Source of the DNA: Treponema bryantii NK4A124
GTDB taxonomy: Bacteria > Spirochaetota > Spirochaetia > Treponematales > Treponemataceae
Length of the DNA: 64,000 nt
Direction of reading: 5' to 3'
NCBI RefSeq assembly: GCF_000421345.1
Contig: NZ_ATWV01000012.1
Span: 47,488-111,487, forward strand
A program made the translations under genes and the position numbers. Below the pieces are notes generated by a model that searched no databases, was not told where the DNA came from, and saw only the letters and a list, made by a program, of their open reading frames with translations. Below, in pieces: positions 9,605 to 18,472 of the stretch. Within the stretch, counting starts at the first letter, position 1. Each line of letters begins with the position of its first letter.

Positions 9605-9687
9605 TACCGGGGGTGTTGCGGGGGTGTCCCCCGCTAGAAGGGGTAGGTGGCAACGAAGTGCCACCGAGGGGGATGCTTCCCCCTCCT
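9605..9687. repeat. GC-rich stem-loop element between S1 and EcfT1
   Basis: Nested inverted repeats: GGGTGTCCCCCGC, GGTGGCAACGAAGTGCCACC, and GGGGGATGCTTCCCCC. GC content is far above the flanks. Probably a dispersed repeat that acts as an RNA stabiliser or partial terminator after S1. Confidence 0.6.
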
Positions 9688-9689
9688 TA

Positions 9690-10274
9690 TTATACAATTC
9701 CGGCCTTAGCGAAATGTTTCTTCAAAATCTTACGGCCAAGAAGACCACCAAGAATTCCAAAGACAAAACACAAAAGAATATGAACCGGGAACATCCAGAC
9801 TGGGAAAAGCTTTGTAAGAGCGTCAATGTACTCCTGACCAAAGTCCTGTCTTGTAGACCAGTATTTATCTGCAAAGAAGAAAAGCGGAATATAGTTGCTT
9901 ACAATCCAGAAGCAGAAAACTGCGTGGCAAAGAACAGCACATTTTGCACTCTTGTATTCGCCCTTCTTCAAAATTAATTCTGCAATGAGGCCTGAAAAAA
10001 TACCGATTACAAAAGCGTAATACGACATTCCTGTGAGCCACATAAGAAGGCCCATAATGATTGTCATAATCCAAACCATGCCGAACTTTTTTACTTTTGT
10101 AAGAAAGAGCATGAAAGGAATACCGCCGAGCAAAGGCATAAGAATTGAATATGATGGCATGAAGATTGGGATAAAGCCCAGCATTGCAAGAGCCATAATT
10201 ACTACAAAATAAATTGCGGCAAAAATACCGATGTTAATAAGGTCTTTACCTTTAAGCTTTTTTGAATCGTCCAT
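9690..10274 (-). CDS. ECF transporter S component, MptD/Trep_Strep family (S1)
   Basis: 194 residues, about six hydrophobic helices, and a short basic end (GRKILKKHFAK) as in Trep_Strep/MptD S subunits. ATG 10274 follows AAAGGAG by six bases. It is the first gene of the long minus-strand operon and has its own promoter (TTGACG at 10351-10356 and TAGTAT at 10328-10333 on the minus strand, 17-bp spacer) covered by two GTTAGT-N4-ACTAAC operators. It shares the fold but little sequence with S2, so the two modules probably take different substrates. Control by the same operator as feoAB suggests an iron-related compound. Confidence 0.82.
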   Translation of the reverse strand: MDDSKKLKGKDLINIGIFAAIYFVVIMALAMLGFIPIFMPSYSILMPLLGGIPFMLFLTKVKKFGMVWIMTIIMGLLMWLTGMSYYAFVIGIFSGLIAELILKKGEYKSAKCAVLCHAVFCFWIVSNYIPLFFFADKYWSTRQDFGQEYIDALTKLFPVWMFPVHILLCFVFGILGGLLGRKILKKHFAKAGIV

Positions 10275-10296
10275 AAAAATCTCCTTTTATCATAAA

Positions 10297-10356
10297 GTTA
10301 GTAAAAACTAACAATATAGGTTAGTGTATACTAACAAAATATTAATAATTCGTCAA
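10297..10356 (-). promoter_or_regulatory. Operon promoter with two GTTAGT-N4-ACTAAC operators
   Basis: Operators at 10297-10312 and 10320-10335, both perfect in the six-base arms. On the minus strand TTGACG (10351-10356), a 17-bp spacer and TAGTAT (10328-10333) form a promoter. The upstream operator covers the -10 and the other lies just past the start site, which fits repression. Confidence 0.8.
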
Positions 10357-10435
10357 TTCATTGTAAAATTGTGTTATTTACAAAAAGGGTGAAATTTGCT
10401 TGTGTTTTTGACACTATTCAATTTTTTAAATAAAT

Positions 10436-10464
10436 TTGACAATTTTACTCGCTACTGTTATATT
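10436..10464 (+). promoter_or_regulatory. Strong sigma70 promoter for the small RNA upstream of abi
   Basis: TTGACA at 10436-10441, exactly 17 bp, then TATATT at 10459-10464. Predicted transcription start is near 10471, immediately before the hairpin RNA. Confidence 0.75.
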
Positions 10465-10470
10465 TAAGTT

Positions 10471-10524
10471 AACAAGCCCCCGCACACTTGCATTCGCAGT
10501 GACCCATGCGGGGTTATCTTTTTT
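10471..10524 (+). ncRNA. Short hairpin RNA upstream of the abi gene (AbiF-RNA-like)
   Basis: A transcript from the 10436-10464 promoter would run about 54 nt. An outer 7-bp stem CCCCGCA/TGCGGGG (10478-10484 with 10507-10513) encloses an inner stem (CAC-U-UGC / GCA-GUG, loop AUUC at 10492-10495), with ACCCA unpaired on the 3' side. A U-rich tail at 10517-10524 follows. Abi_2/AbiF genes are known to be preceded by a conserved structured RNA motif named abiF, proposed to be the RNA antitoxin of this HEPN family. Position, size and the terminal hairpin fit. Read-through of the U-tract would give the abi mRNA. A plain terminator is less likely because no plus-strand gene precedes it. Confidence 0.65.
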
Positions 10525-10538
10525 AAAGGAGTTTTTCT

Positions 10539-11444
10539 TTGGCAAAACCAATTTACACTAAACCTGCACTTAAAATACAAGATCAGGCGAAACTCCTTTA
10601 CAGTCGTAATCTATCTGGAATAAAGACTTCTGAATTATTAAAGGAACTTGAGCGTACAAGCTATTATCGTATTTCGGGATATGCATTCCCATATCAAGAT
10701 AAATTAAATAATGATCGTTTTATTATTAATAATGCTTGGAAAACAATCTCAGCAGATTATAAACTTGATGAAAAAATAAGACATTTACTTTTTGCTTCAA
10801 TTGGTAAGATTGAAATTACATTGCGAACACAACTTATTTATCAAATGTCTATTACTCATGGTGCAAACTGGTATAGTGATACATCTCTTTTTCGCGATAC
10901 AACGAAGTTGTTAAAAGACCATGCTGATTTATTGAAAAACTGGAACCGTTCTAATGATTTATTTGTACAACATTACAAAAACAATTATGATACTTCAAAA
11001 GAGCCTCCTGCTTGGATGATTTTTGAAACGACAACCTTTGGTTCACTTTCACGTTATTTTGAAAATATCAAATATAAAGATATTGGAAAAAATGCAATCT
11101 GTAATTATTGGCACATAACAGACCGTAAAGATTACGATACGTTTTCAGGCTGGCTTAAGAATGTAAATACAGTTCGTAATATCTGTGCACATCATTCACG
11201 ACTTTTTAGTAGAGTATTTCCATATAAAGCAATGCCACTTTTACGATGTGCAGATAAGTCTTTTGTGATGAGTTGGCCAAATAATACAAAGGTTTATGCA
11301 TCAATTTGTATAATCAGAAATCTGCTATCGATATGTAATCCAGAATTCAAATTTGAAAAGAAGTTGAGAAAAATACTTCGAAACGTATCAAAAACACAAC
11401 TTAATATGATGGGCTTTCCTTCAGATTGGAAAAAGTATTTTTGA
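10539..11444 (+). CDS. Abi family abortive-infection protein (Abi_2, HEPN type)
   Basis: 301 residues, the normal length of AbiD/AbiF-type Abi_2 proteins. The N-terminal RTSYYRISGY and the C-terminal VRNICAHHSR (about 212-221) are family hallmarks; RNICAH is an R-x4-H HEPN ribonuclease motif (about R213 and H218). The start is TTG 10539 behind AAAGGAG, weak initiation that suits a toxin. The gene follows its own promoter and hairpin RNA and ends base-to-base against the convergent XRE gene. Expected role: RNA cleavage that stops growth on phage infection, restrained by the upstream RNA. Low GC against the neighbours suggests transfer. Confidence 0.85.
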   Translation: MAKPIYTKPALKIQDQAKLLYSRNLSGIKTSELLKELERTSYYRISGYAFPYQDKLNNDRFIINNAWKTISADYKLDEKIRHLLFASIGKIEITLRTQLIYQMSITHGANWYSDTSLFRDTTKLLKDHADLLKNWNRSNDLFVQHYKNNYDTSKEPPAWMIFETTTFGSLSRYFENIKYKDIGKNAICNYWHITDRKDYDTFSGWLKNVNTVRNICAHHSRLFSRVFPYKAMPLLRCADKSFVMSWPNNTKVYASICIIRNLLSICNPEFKFEKKLRKILRNVSKTQLNMMGFPSDWKKYF

Positions 11445-11792
11445 TTAAATCATCTCCAGAAAATTTTCCAGCGCCGCAATCTGTTCTTTAGTCAACTTTT
11501 CTGCCTTTTGGATTAATGTATGATATTTTTTATAAAGGCGAGCCTGGGCTTGTGTTTCATCTGAGAAATCTTTTTGATTTTTAGGATTAGTTTCTTTACC
11601 AGTTACAAGATATTCAACACTTACTCCGAGGGCGGCTGCAATCTTTACGGCGTTTTCGGCGGAAGGACTTGCAGATTTTTGAACAAGATAATGATTCAAT
11701 GTATTAAGGCTGATTCCTGTTTTTGCAGCAAGCTCTTTTGTTTGAATATCTCTAAAAGTCAATTCATCTTTAAGATTTTCTCTAAATCCCAT
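11445..11792 (-). CDS. XRE-family helix-turn-helix regulator
   Basis: 115 residues. A five-helix XRE domain covers about residues 10-65 (TKELAAKTGISLNTLNHYL, then SAENAVKIAAALGVSVEYLV), followed by a charged helical tail of 45 residues that may dimerise or sense a partner. It converges with abi without a gap and is divergent from the restriction-modification gene, so it may control the island. Three GATTAG copies near 11814, 11846 and 11892 in the shared upstream region could be its binding sites, but spacing is irregular. Confidence 0.8.
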   Translation of the reverse strand: MGFRENLKDELTFRDIQTKELAAKTGISLNTLNHYLVQKSASPSAENAVKIAAALGVSVEYLVTGKETNPKNQKDFSDETQAQARLYKKYHTLIQKAEKLTKEQIAALENFLEMI

Positions 11793-12051
11793 AAAAATTA
11801 TTCTAACCTTTTTTGATTAGTAAACTGTGTTTAATTGCAAGATAAGATTAGTGATGATATAATAAATCAAATATGGTTAAGAGAAAAAAATCTAATCATT
11901 TATTTAATTAAAAAACTTGTTTTTATTATTTATCAATATAGAAATGCTATGTGGATAATTAAAATATTTGGTTTGTCCAAGAATCTTAATCTTAAAAAAT
12001 TTGAAAACTAACTCCGGACAAACAAATATAGAAAAGTAAAGGAATTTTTGT
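11793..12051. other. AT-rich divergent intergenic region
   Basis: 259 bp separating the XRE gene and the restriction-modification gene. An inverted repeat TTTGTCC (near 11975) / GGACAAA (near 12015) lies in the leader of the latter, and there are scattered GATTAG copies. No gene is visible. Confidence 0.4.
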
Positions 12052-14715
12052 ATGTCAAAAAAAAGCATTGAAGAAAAAATTGAAGATATTGCTAAGAAAC
12101 AATTAGCATCATTACATTATTATACAAAAACAGATTTTATTAATTCTGAAATTGAGAATGCCTTGAAATCAGCTCCCTCGAAATCAGGAGGCGATGGACC
12201 AAACTATCCAGATATAAAATTGCTTCTTGAAACAAAATCATTAAGACGTATTCCTGTCATGATTGAAGTAAAAGGTACTAAAGGCGTTTTAATAAAAGAG
12301 GCAAATGGAGTAATAGAAAATACGAAAAAAGATGGGACTCCGAATGTAAATAATATAAAAAAATTTGCTGTAAATGGTGCGGTTCATTATGCTAATGCAA
12401 TTATTTCTTTTTCCAATTGCTATAATGAAGTGATTGCGATTGGAATGAATGGATACGAGGAATCGTCTGCTATAAAAACAGAATTTGGTGTTTATTATGT
12501 TTCTAAAGATAATTATGGGATTCCAAAGAAGATAGATGATTATTCTGATTTGTCTTTTTTATTAAAAGAAAATGAAGATTTGTTAATAGACAAAATTGAT
12601 AATTTAAAGTTGACATCAAATGAAATAGAACAGAAATCGAAAGAGTTTGAAAACGAAATTGAAAAAAGATTAAATTCTTTAAACGAGATAATGCAAGGAG
12701 TTTTACAGATTTCTGTCGGTTCTAGGGTTGAATTAGTTTCAGGAATGATAATGGCTGGACTTGGCGTAGAAGGAAAAGTAATGCCGTTGGAAATCAATGA
12801 GTTAAAAGGTGAAACAGGAAAAAACAATAATGATGGATTTACAATTATAAATAAAATAGGCTCATTTTTAGAGGAAAAAAATCTTCCATCAGAAAAAAAG
12901 GCAATGATTATAAATGATCTTTCTAGAGTATTTATTTATTCTGATTTATGGAAACCAATTGATGGGGAAAGTAAATTAAAAAGTGTATATACTATTGTGA
13001 AAAATGAATTAATGCCTATTTTTACTTCTGCAAAACATTTAGATTTTACTGGAAAATTATTTAATGTTTTAAACAAATGGGTTGAAATACCTGACAGTGA
13101 TAAAAACGATGTAGTTCTAACGCCTCGTTATATTACAGAATTAATGGCAAAATTGGCTCAGGTAAATAGAAAAAGTTATGTTTGGGATTATGCTGCTGGA
13201 TCTGCAGGATTTTTGGTTTCTTCCATGAAGTTAATGATTAAAGATGCAGAAGAAAAAATTAAGAGCCCAAAAGAATTAAAGAAAGCAATAAAAAAAATTA
13301 AGGAAGAACAACTTTTAGGTATAGAAAAACGTTCTGATATATATCTTCTTGCAGTCTTAAATATGATTCTCATGGGAGATGGCTCATCAAATATTGTTCA
13401 TAAGAATAGTTTAACAGAATTTGAAGGTAATTATGAACAGGGTGAATTGAAAGGAAAAGCGTTTCCTGCAAATGTCTTTTTATTAAATCCTCCATACTCA
13501 GAAGATGGAAAAGGCTTGAATTTTGTAAAAGCAGCTTTGGAAAAAATGAGTTCAGGAAAAGCTGTTATATTAATCCATGAGAGTGCAGGAAATGGACAGG
13601 GATTGCCGTATACAAAAGAGTTATTAAATAACAATACTTTATTAGCTAGTATAAGAATGCCAGATATTTTCAAGGGAAAGGCATCTGTACGAACAGCGAT
13701 TTTTCTTTTTGATATTGGCATACCACATAATAAAAATCAGATTGTAAAGTTTATAGATTTTTCGAACGATGGTTATGCAAGATTAACAAAAAAGAAAGCA
13801 AAGAATCAAGATGTTAATCTACAAGACGTTGATAACGTTCAAGGTCGTTATGAAGAATTAGTAAATCTTGTTTTGTATGGAAAGCAATACTTAAATATTT
13901 ATTCAGAAAATGAATATATCGAAGATACTATAACTTTTGAGGGAAATGATTGGTGTTTTTCTCAACATATAAAAGCAAAAGAAAAACCTGAGATTAAAGA
14001 ATTTGAACGAGATATTAAAAACTATTTGACATGGAAAATTTCAAATATCATTCAAGGAAATATTGATGATAAATTAAAATTGTCACTTTTTTCAAATACT
14101 ACACTTACAAGAGAGGAAAAGAATGCAATAGAATTGTATATGAATGAATCAGTTCATTTTGAATCTTTTGAAATTGGTAAAGATTTATTTGATATACATC
14201 CAACTGCGGCTTATAAATTTACTAATAGAGTTTTGCATAAAACATCTGGGACAGTACCTGTTCTTGCTAATTCTAGTGAAAATAATGGAATAGGAAAATT
14301 TGTCGATCTTTCTCCTACTGAAAAAGGAAATATGATAACATTTTCTGATACTACAGATACAAAAACAATTTTTTATCAGCCATATGACTTTATTGGTTAT
14401 TCTCATGTACAAGGATTGTATGCTTTATATCCAGAAGAACATAAATGGAATGAGAATTCTTTATTATTTTTTGCGACAAGTTTTAGAAATCAAGCAGACA
14501 GAAAATTTGATTACGTTATGAAATTTAATAGAGATATTGCAAAAACTATGTGTGTCTTATTACCTTGTAAAAAAGATAATAAAATAGATTTTGATTTTAT
14601 TGATAATTTTATGAATGGTTTGAGAAAAACAGTTATATCACAAGCTTTTTCAAATGATAAAACAAATTATCACCAAAATCCAAATTACGGTGTATTAAAA
14701 ATCGCAGAATCATAA
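12052..14715 (+). CDS. Single-chain restriction-modification enzyme (nuclease + N6-adenine methylase + specificity domain)
   Basis: 887 residues. Residues 50-75 carry a PD-(D/E)xK-like nuclease (P53-D54, then E72-V-K74 in IEVKG). A type I/IIG gamma-class methylase follows, with an SAM-binding motif DYAAGSAGF near 378 and the catalytic NPPY at 479-482. The last 200 residues resemble a type I specificity (HsdS) half, with a TAAYKF..TSGTVPVLANS pattern. Cutting, methylation and target choice in one chain fit type IIG/BcgI-like systems that need no separate hsdR or hsdS, and none is nearby. AT-richness and the adjacent abi and XRE genes mark a transferred defence island. The nuclease assignment rests on motif spacing and is the less certain part. 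Confidence 0.8.
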   Translation: MSKKSIEEKIEDIAKKQLASLHYYTKTDFINSEIENALKSAPSKSGGDGPNYPDIKLLLETKSLRRIPVMIEVKGTKGVLIKEANGVIENTKKDGTPNVNNIKKFAVNGAVHYANAIISFSNCYNEVIAIGMNGYEESSAIKTEFGVYYVSKDNYGIPKKIDDYSDLSFLLKENEDLLIDKIDNLKLTSNEIEQKSKEFENEIEKRLNSLNEIMQGVLQISVGSRVELVSGMIMAGLGVEGKVMPLEINELKGETGKNNNDGFTIINKIGSFLEEKNLPSEKKAMIINDLSRVFIYSDLWKPIDGESKLKSVYTIVKNELMPIFTSAKHLDFTGKLFNVLNKWVEIPDSDKNDVVLTPRYITELMAKLAQVNRKSYVWDYAAGSAGFLVSSMKLMIKDAEEKIKSPKELKKAIKKIKEEQLLGIEKRSDIYLLAVLNMILMGDGSSNIVHKNSLTEFEGNYEQGELKGKAFPANVFLLNPPYSEDGKGLNFVKAALEKMSSGKAVILIHESAGNGQGLPYTKELLNNNTLLASIRMPDIFKGKASVRTAIFLFDIGIPHNKNQIVKFIDFSNDGYARLTKKKAKNQDVNLQDVDNVQGRYEELVNLVLYGKQYLNIYSENEYIEDTITFEGNDWCFSQHIKAKEKPEIKEFERDIKNYLTWKISNIIQGNIDDKLKLSLFSNTTLTREEKNAIELYMNESVHFESFEIGKDLFDIHPTAAYKFTNRVLHKTSGTVPVLANSSENNGIGKFVDLSPTEKGNMITFSDTTDTKTIFYQPYDFIGYSHVQGLYALYPEEHKWNENSLLFFATSFRNQADRKFDYVMKFNRDIAKTMCVLLPCKKDNKIDFDFIDNFMNGLRKTVISQAFSNDKTNYHQNPNYGVLKIAES

Positions 14716-14735
14716 CTTCTTATATTTGCAATTAT

Positions 14736-14876
14736 GCGTTAGCGCTGTGCAGGGCAGCGAAGCTGGCCACCGCAAGCGAGGAAGTGAGCTTTGCGAACGG
14801 ACGAGTGCGGAGGCTGGAGCGAAGCGGAACCCGGAACATAGCGACCGCCGTGGCTGAAGGACACGGCGGGAACGCC
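14736..14876. repeat. GC-rich dispersed repeat (GCGTTAG...GGAACGCC family)
   Basis: About 141 bp opening GCGTTAGCG, containing GAAGCGGAACCC and ending GGCGGGAACGCC. Related copies are at 30781-30900 (inverted) and 31603-31713. GC is much higher than the adjacent restriction gene. No open frame of its own. Confidence 0.65.
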
Positions 14877-14885
14877 ATATTTAAT

Positions 14886-16643
14886 CTAAGCAGTTTGTTT
14901 ACTAACCATCAGCGCATATTCGCCGTTGGCCGCAATCAGCTCATCGTGAGAACCACTCTCCACAATCTGACCATTCTTAATCACAAGAATTTTATTCGCA
15001 TTTCGGATTGTGTTCAGACGATGTGCAATTACAATCAGAGTTTTGCCGCGGCAAAGTTCGGAAATTGCTTCCTGAATAAAGTGTTCGTTATCGGCGTCTA
15101 CGCTGGCAGTAGCTTCATCTAGAATTACGATTGGCGCATTCTTGAGCATACAGCGGGCAATAGAAATACGCTGCTGTTCACCGCCACTCAAATCTGCTCC
15201 GCCTTCACCAATCACAGTATCAAAGCCGTTTGGCAACTTCATGATAAAATCATAACATCGGGCTTTTTTTGCAACTTCAATAACTTCTTCGCGGGTAGCG
15301 TTTGTTCTACCCATTGCAATGTTATTGAAAACTGTATCCTGGAAAAGATAGACTCTCTGGAATACCATTGAGATATTATCCATAAGATTTGCGACTGGAA
15401 CATCGCGGATATCTGTTCCACGGATTTTTATAGAGCCATCTTTTACATCCCAGAAGCGGGCAAGAAGATTTGCGATTGTAGATTTACCGCCGCCGCTAGG
15501 ACCAACAAGGGCAATCATCTGGCCTTTTTGTGCATCAAAATTAATACCGTGTAAGGCTTCCTTATCACCGTAGGCAAAACTAACATTCTGATAAGAGATT
15601 TCCGGCAGACCTTTGCGAGCTGCTTCTTCCGAAGACATCAAAGTATCTTTACCTTCATTTACAATTTCTGCCTTATCAAAAACACTTTCAATACGGTCCA
15701 GACAGGCATCAGTTACTGTAAGGCGGGCAATGTTTCCGTAGTAAGCTTTTATTGGCGCAAACAAATCAAAAGCAAAAAGCACCATTCCAAGAAAATATTC
15801 ATTAGTCATCATACCCTTTGAAGAGAGCAGTGCGGAAACAAAAAGTGTAAGAGCAGTTACAATTCCATAAGAAATTAGAATAGACGCCCACCATGGAGCA
15901 TAAGCCATTTCAAAACCAATTGAGTTTTTACAGCTTTCTTCAAAGCTCCTGCTCACTTCTTTTGATTTTTCTCCAAGCAGATTAAAGGTCTTGATAATTC
16001 CAATTCCCTCCGCAAACTCCAGAACTGCACTGGTCATTTTTTCTGCGGTTTTCTGCTTAAGCATAGAATGTGAAATTGAAATTCTTGTGGTAATGTTTCC
16101 AAAAAGAATTACGAGCAGGAGGCAGGCAAGAGCAGTGAGTCCCAGCTTCCAGCTCAAAAAGAACATAAAGGCAATCATAAGTCCCTGCGAAATCATAATG
16201 CCAACAAGCTCTTCCAGAACCATCATGCAGTTCTCTTCGATAAAGTTCATGTCGGTTGCAAGAACGCTGCTCACCTTACCGATGTTTCCCTCGGTAAAGA
16301 AGCCCATGGTAAGCTTACGGAAGCGGTCGCCCATTTCCATTCGCTTGTCTGCAAAAACCTTAAAGCCGGTAGCCGACTGAAGACGGTCCGTTATATTTTG
16401 CATTACAGCCTGAAGAATCACACAGGTGAGGATAATCAGTCCGTAAATAAGGCAGCTTTTTTTAGTCATTCTGCCAGCCATAAAATCACAGGCCAGAAAG
16501 AAAGAAGCCATAAGCGGCGACTTCATTACAAGGCCTTTTAGAAAGCCCGGCAGGTAAGACACGCGGATCGGAACCTTGTATTTTCCGCAAAATTCCACCA
16601 GCCGATGCATCATCGAAATCATAGATTTATTTTGTTTTTTCAT
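14886..16643 (-). CDS. ABC transporter half (B subunit of pair 2)
   Basis: 585 residues: exporter-type membrane domain, then an ATPase domain with GPSGGGKST, DLSGGEQQR, VILDEATASVD and AHRLNT. ATG 16643 lies one base after the partner's TAA and uses GGAGG embedded in the partner's final codons. It is the paralogue of the genes at 1-1708 and 38216-40000. With the A subunit it is under the 18473-18488 operator. The nearby AraC regulator recalls YbtA/PchR next to the ferric-siderophore ABC pair YbtPQ, which suggests uptake of a foreign siderophore; no siderophore synthesis gene is seen. Confidence 0.88.
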   Translation of the reverse strand: MKKQNKSMISMMHRLVEFCGKYKVPIRVSYLPGFLKGLVMKSPLMASFFLACDFMAGRMTKKSCLIYGLIILTCVILQAVMQNITDRLQSATGFKVFADKRMEMGDRFRKLTMGFFTEGNIGKVSSVLATDMNFIEENCMMVLEELVGIMISQGLMIAFMFFLSWKLGLTALACLLLVILFGNITTRISISHSMLKQKTAEKMTSAVLEFAEGIGIIKTFNLLGEKSKEVSRSFEESCKNSIGFEMAYAPWWASILISYGIVTALTLFVSALLSSKGMMTNEYFLGMVLFAFDLFAPIKAYYGNIARLTVTDACLDRIESVFDKAEIVNEGKDTLMSSEEAARKGLPEISYQNVSFAYGDKEALHGINFDAQKGQMIALVGPSGGGKSTIANLLARFWDVKDGSIKIRGTDIRDVPVANLMDNISMVFQRVYLFQDTVFNNIAMGRTNATREEVIEVAKKARCYDFIMKLPNGFDTVIGEGGADLSGGEQQRISIARCMLKNAPIVILDEATASVDADNEHFIQEAISELCRGKTLIVIAHRLNTIRNANKILVIKNGQIVESGSHDELIAANGEYALMVSKQTA

Positions 16644-16644
16644 T

Positions 16645-18447
16645 TTAAATCCTCCACTCAGCAGCTTGAGTGCTTGCGGCCCACAGCTTCTGGAACTCTT
16701 CGCAGTTCTTCATTAATTCTTCGTGTGTACCTTCGGCAATAACATTACCTGCTTTAAGAACACAAATCTTGTCTGCATTTTTGATTGAAGAAAGCCTGTG
16801 AGCAATTACGATTACAGTTTTATCTTTTACAATTTCTGCAATCGCAGCGTTCATCTTTTCTTCATTTTCTGGATCCATAAATGCGGTAGCTTCATCTAAC
16901 ACAATAACCGGTGCATTTTTCAAAATTGCACGGGCAAGAGAAATACGCTGTCGCTCTCCACCGGAAAGCTGCTTGCCGCTGTCTCCTGCCATTGTGTCAA
17001 TTCCCTTTGGGAAGCGGGCAAGGAACTCGTCGCACTGGGCACGGTGGGCAGCGTCTAAAACTTCCTCGCGGGTGGCTGTTGGCCGGCCTATCAGAATGTT
17101 TTCGTAAAGGCTGGTATTAAAAAGAAACTGTTCCTGAGCTACATAAGAAATCTGATTGTTCAGGGCTTCGATTGACATGTCGGTAATGTCCTGCCCGCCG
17201 ATTTTTATGCTGCCAGAATCCAGGTCGTAAAAATGAACAAGGAGTTTTGCAAGGGTAGACTTACCACTTCCGGATTCACCGATGAGAGCGGTGGTTGTGC
17301 CCTGCTTGAGGGTGAGATTGATTCCATGCAAGACCTCAGAATATACGGTGGTTGAGCTTGTCGAAACTACTGCAGACTTTTCTTCATTGGTGGTTTCGAC
17401 GGGCTCAACCACCGCAGATTTCTTATAACTAAACTTCACATCCTTAAACTCAATATCATAATTCTTTCCTTCAAAGCCGTGAGTTCCCTGCTTTATTGCG
17501 TCGCCATTCATCATCTTTTCGAGCTCGGCAATTTTATAATCCAGCTGAGGAATCTTTCCGCCAAAGCTGAGGGCACGAAGAATTGAAGAACCAATCGAAA
17601 AGGACATGCACAAAACTAAAAGCAGTTGGCTCAAATCAATTGTACCGTTCAAAACAAGAAGGGCTCCAATCGGCAAGGTAAAAAAAGCCAGACAAGGAAG
17701 TGTTGAATTATAAACTGCCATCCATGGCCAGCAGACCTTATACCAGGCCAGCGTAAAATCACGATAGCCGCGAACTGCATCCCCAAATCGGCGGAAGGAA
17801 TCTCCGTCTTTGTTGAAAACTTTAATGGCCTCCATTCCGTTTACATACTCGATGATTGTGTTGTTCATCTTTTTTGCAGACTCGTAATAAGCGCCCATTT
17901 TTGACATTCCGGCCTTCATCATCATGGACATTGCAAAAACGCCGACAGGAATAATTGCGAGAGTCAAAAGTGCAAGGCGCCAGTCAACTATAAACATTGC
18001 GATTATCACGATGAGGGGAACTAAAAGATTTGCAATTCCCTCCGGAATGGCGTGGGCAAGGAGAAGCTCAATCTGGTCGATGTCGTCTGTAAAAACGCGC
18101 TTTATCTGACCAGTTCCCATTTCCTTGATGTTTCCCAGAGGCTGATTTTCGAGCTTTGACTTTAGAGAGATGCGAATATTTTTCAGCGTGTTATAGGCAC
18201 TCACGTGAGAAAAACATAAGCCTGTCGTGTAGGAGATTGCATAAAAAGCAAGGCAGGCAAAAATCAATAAAACACGAACCACCACAAAATGAAAGTCCGG
18301 CAGCTGATGTCTTGTAAGCGGAAGTATCAGCTGATACAAAAAGAAATAGGGTGCTACGTTGGCAATAATTCCAAGCGTTGTCAGCACCGACGCAATGACC
18401 GTATATTTTTTATATTTACCAATATACGGCGCTACAGATTTTAACAT
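16645..18447 (-). CDS. ABC transporter half (A subunit of pair 2) with repeat-encoded linker insert
   Basis: 600 residues; Walker A GESGSGKST, signature QLSGGERQR and Walker B VIVLDEATAFMD are intact. Between the membrane and ATPase domains an in-frame palindromic repeat (17346-17414) encodes about 23 extra residues including VVEPVETT and VVSTSSTTV, a flexible insertion that leaves both domains whole. ATG 18447 follows GGAGG and sits 25 bp from a GTTAGT-N4-ACTAAC operator. It starts a two-gene operon with the B subunit. Function as for pair 1: a heterodimeric transporter, plausibly for ferric chelates. Confidence 0.88.
   Translation of the reverse strand: MLKSVAPYIGKYKKYTVIASVLTTLGIIANVAPYFFLYQLILPLTRHQLPDFHFVVVRVLLIFACLAFYAISYTTGLCFSHVSAYNTLKNIRISLKSKLENQPLGNIKEMGTGQIKRVFTDDIDQIELLLAHAIPEGIANLLVPLIVIIAMFIVDWRLALLTLAIIPVGVFAMSMMMKAGMSKMGAYYESAKKMNNTIIEYVNGMEAIKVFNKDGDSFRRFGDAVRGYRDFTLAWYKVCWPWMAVYNSTLPCLAFFTLPIGALLVLNGTIDLSQLLLVLCMSFSIGSSILRALSFGGKIPQLDYKIAELEKMMNGDAIKQGTHGFEGKNYDIEFKDVKFSYKKSAVVEPVETTNEEKSAVVSTSSTTVYSEVLHGINLTLKQGTTTALIGESGSGKSTLAKLLVHFYDLDSGSIKIGGQDITDMSIEALNNQISYVAQEQFLFNTSLYENILIGRPTATREEVLDAAHRAQCDEFLARFPKGIDTMAGDSGKQLSGGERQRISLARAILKNAPVIVLDEATAFMDPENEEKMNAAIAEIVKDKTVIVIAHRLSSIKNADKICVLKAGNVIAEGTHEELMKNCEEFQKLWAASTQAAEWRI
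17346..17414. repeat. Palindromic GGTGGTT repeat inserted in frame in an ABC gene
   Basis: Arms CGGTGGTTGAGC and GCTCAACCACCG flank inner TTGTCGAAAC / GGTTTCGAC halves, making a double-element hairpin of 69 bp (23 codons, no frame change). Same family as 3515-3551, 30752-30776 and 51846-51885. Confidence 0.85.
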
Positions 18448-18472
18448 AGGGCCTCCGAAATAACTTTTTATT

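Noticed and set aside
10478..10524. Simple terminator of an upstream gene
   Set aside because: No plus-strand gene precedes it, and a promoter with ideal spacing begins just before it.
14886..18447. Siderophore synthesis locus around the second ABC pair
   Set aside because: No NRPS, IucA/C-like or salicylate genes are in the window; only transport and regulation are seen.
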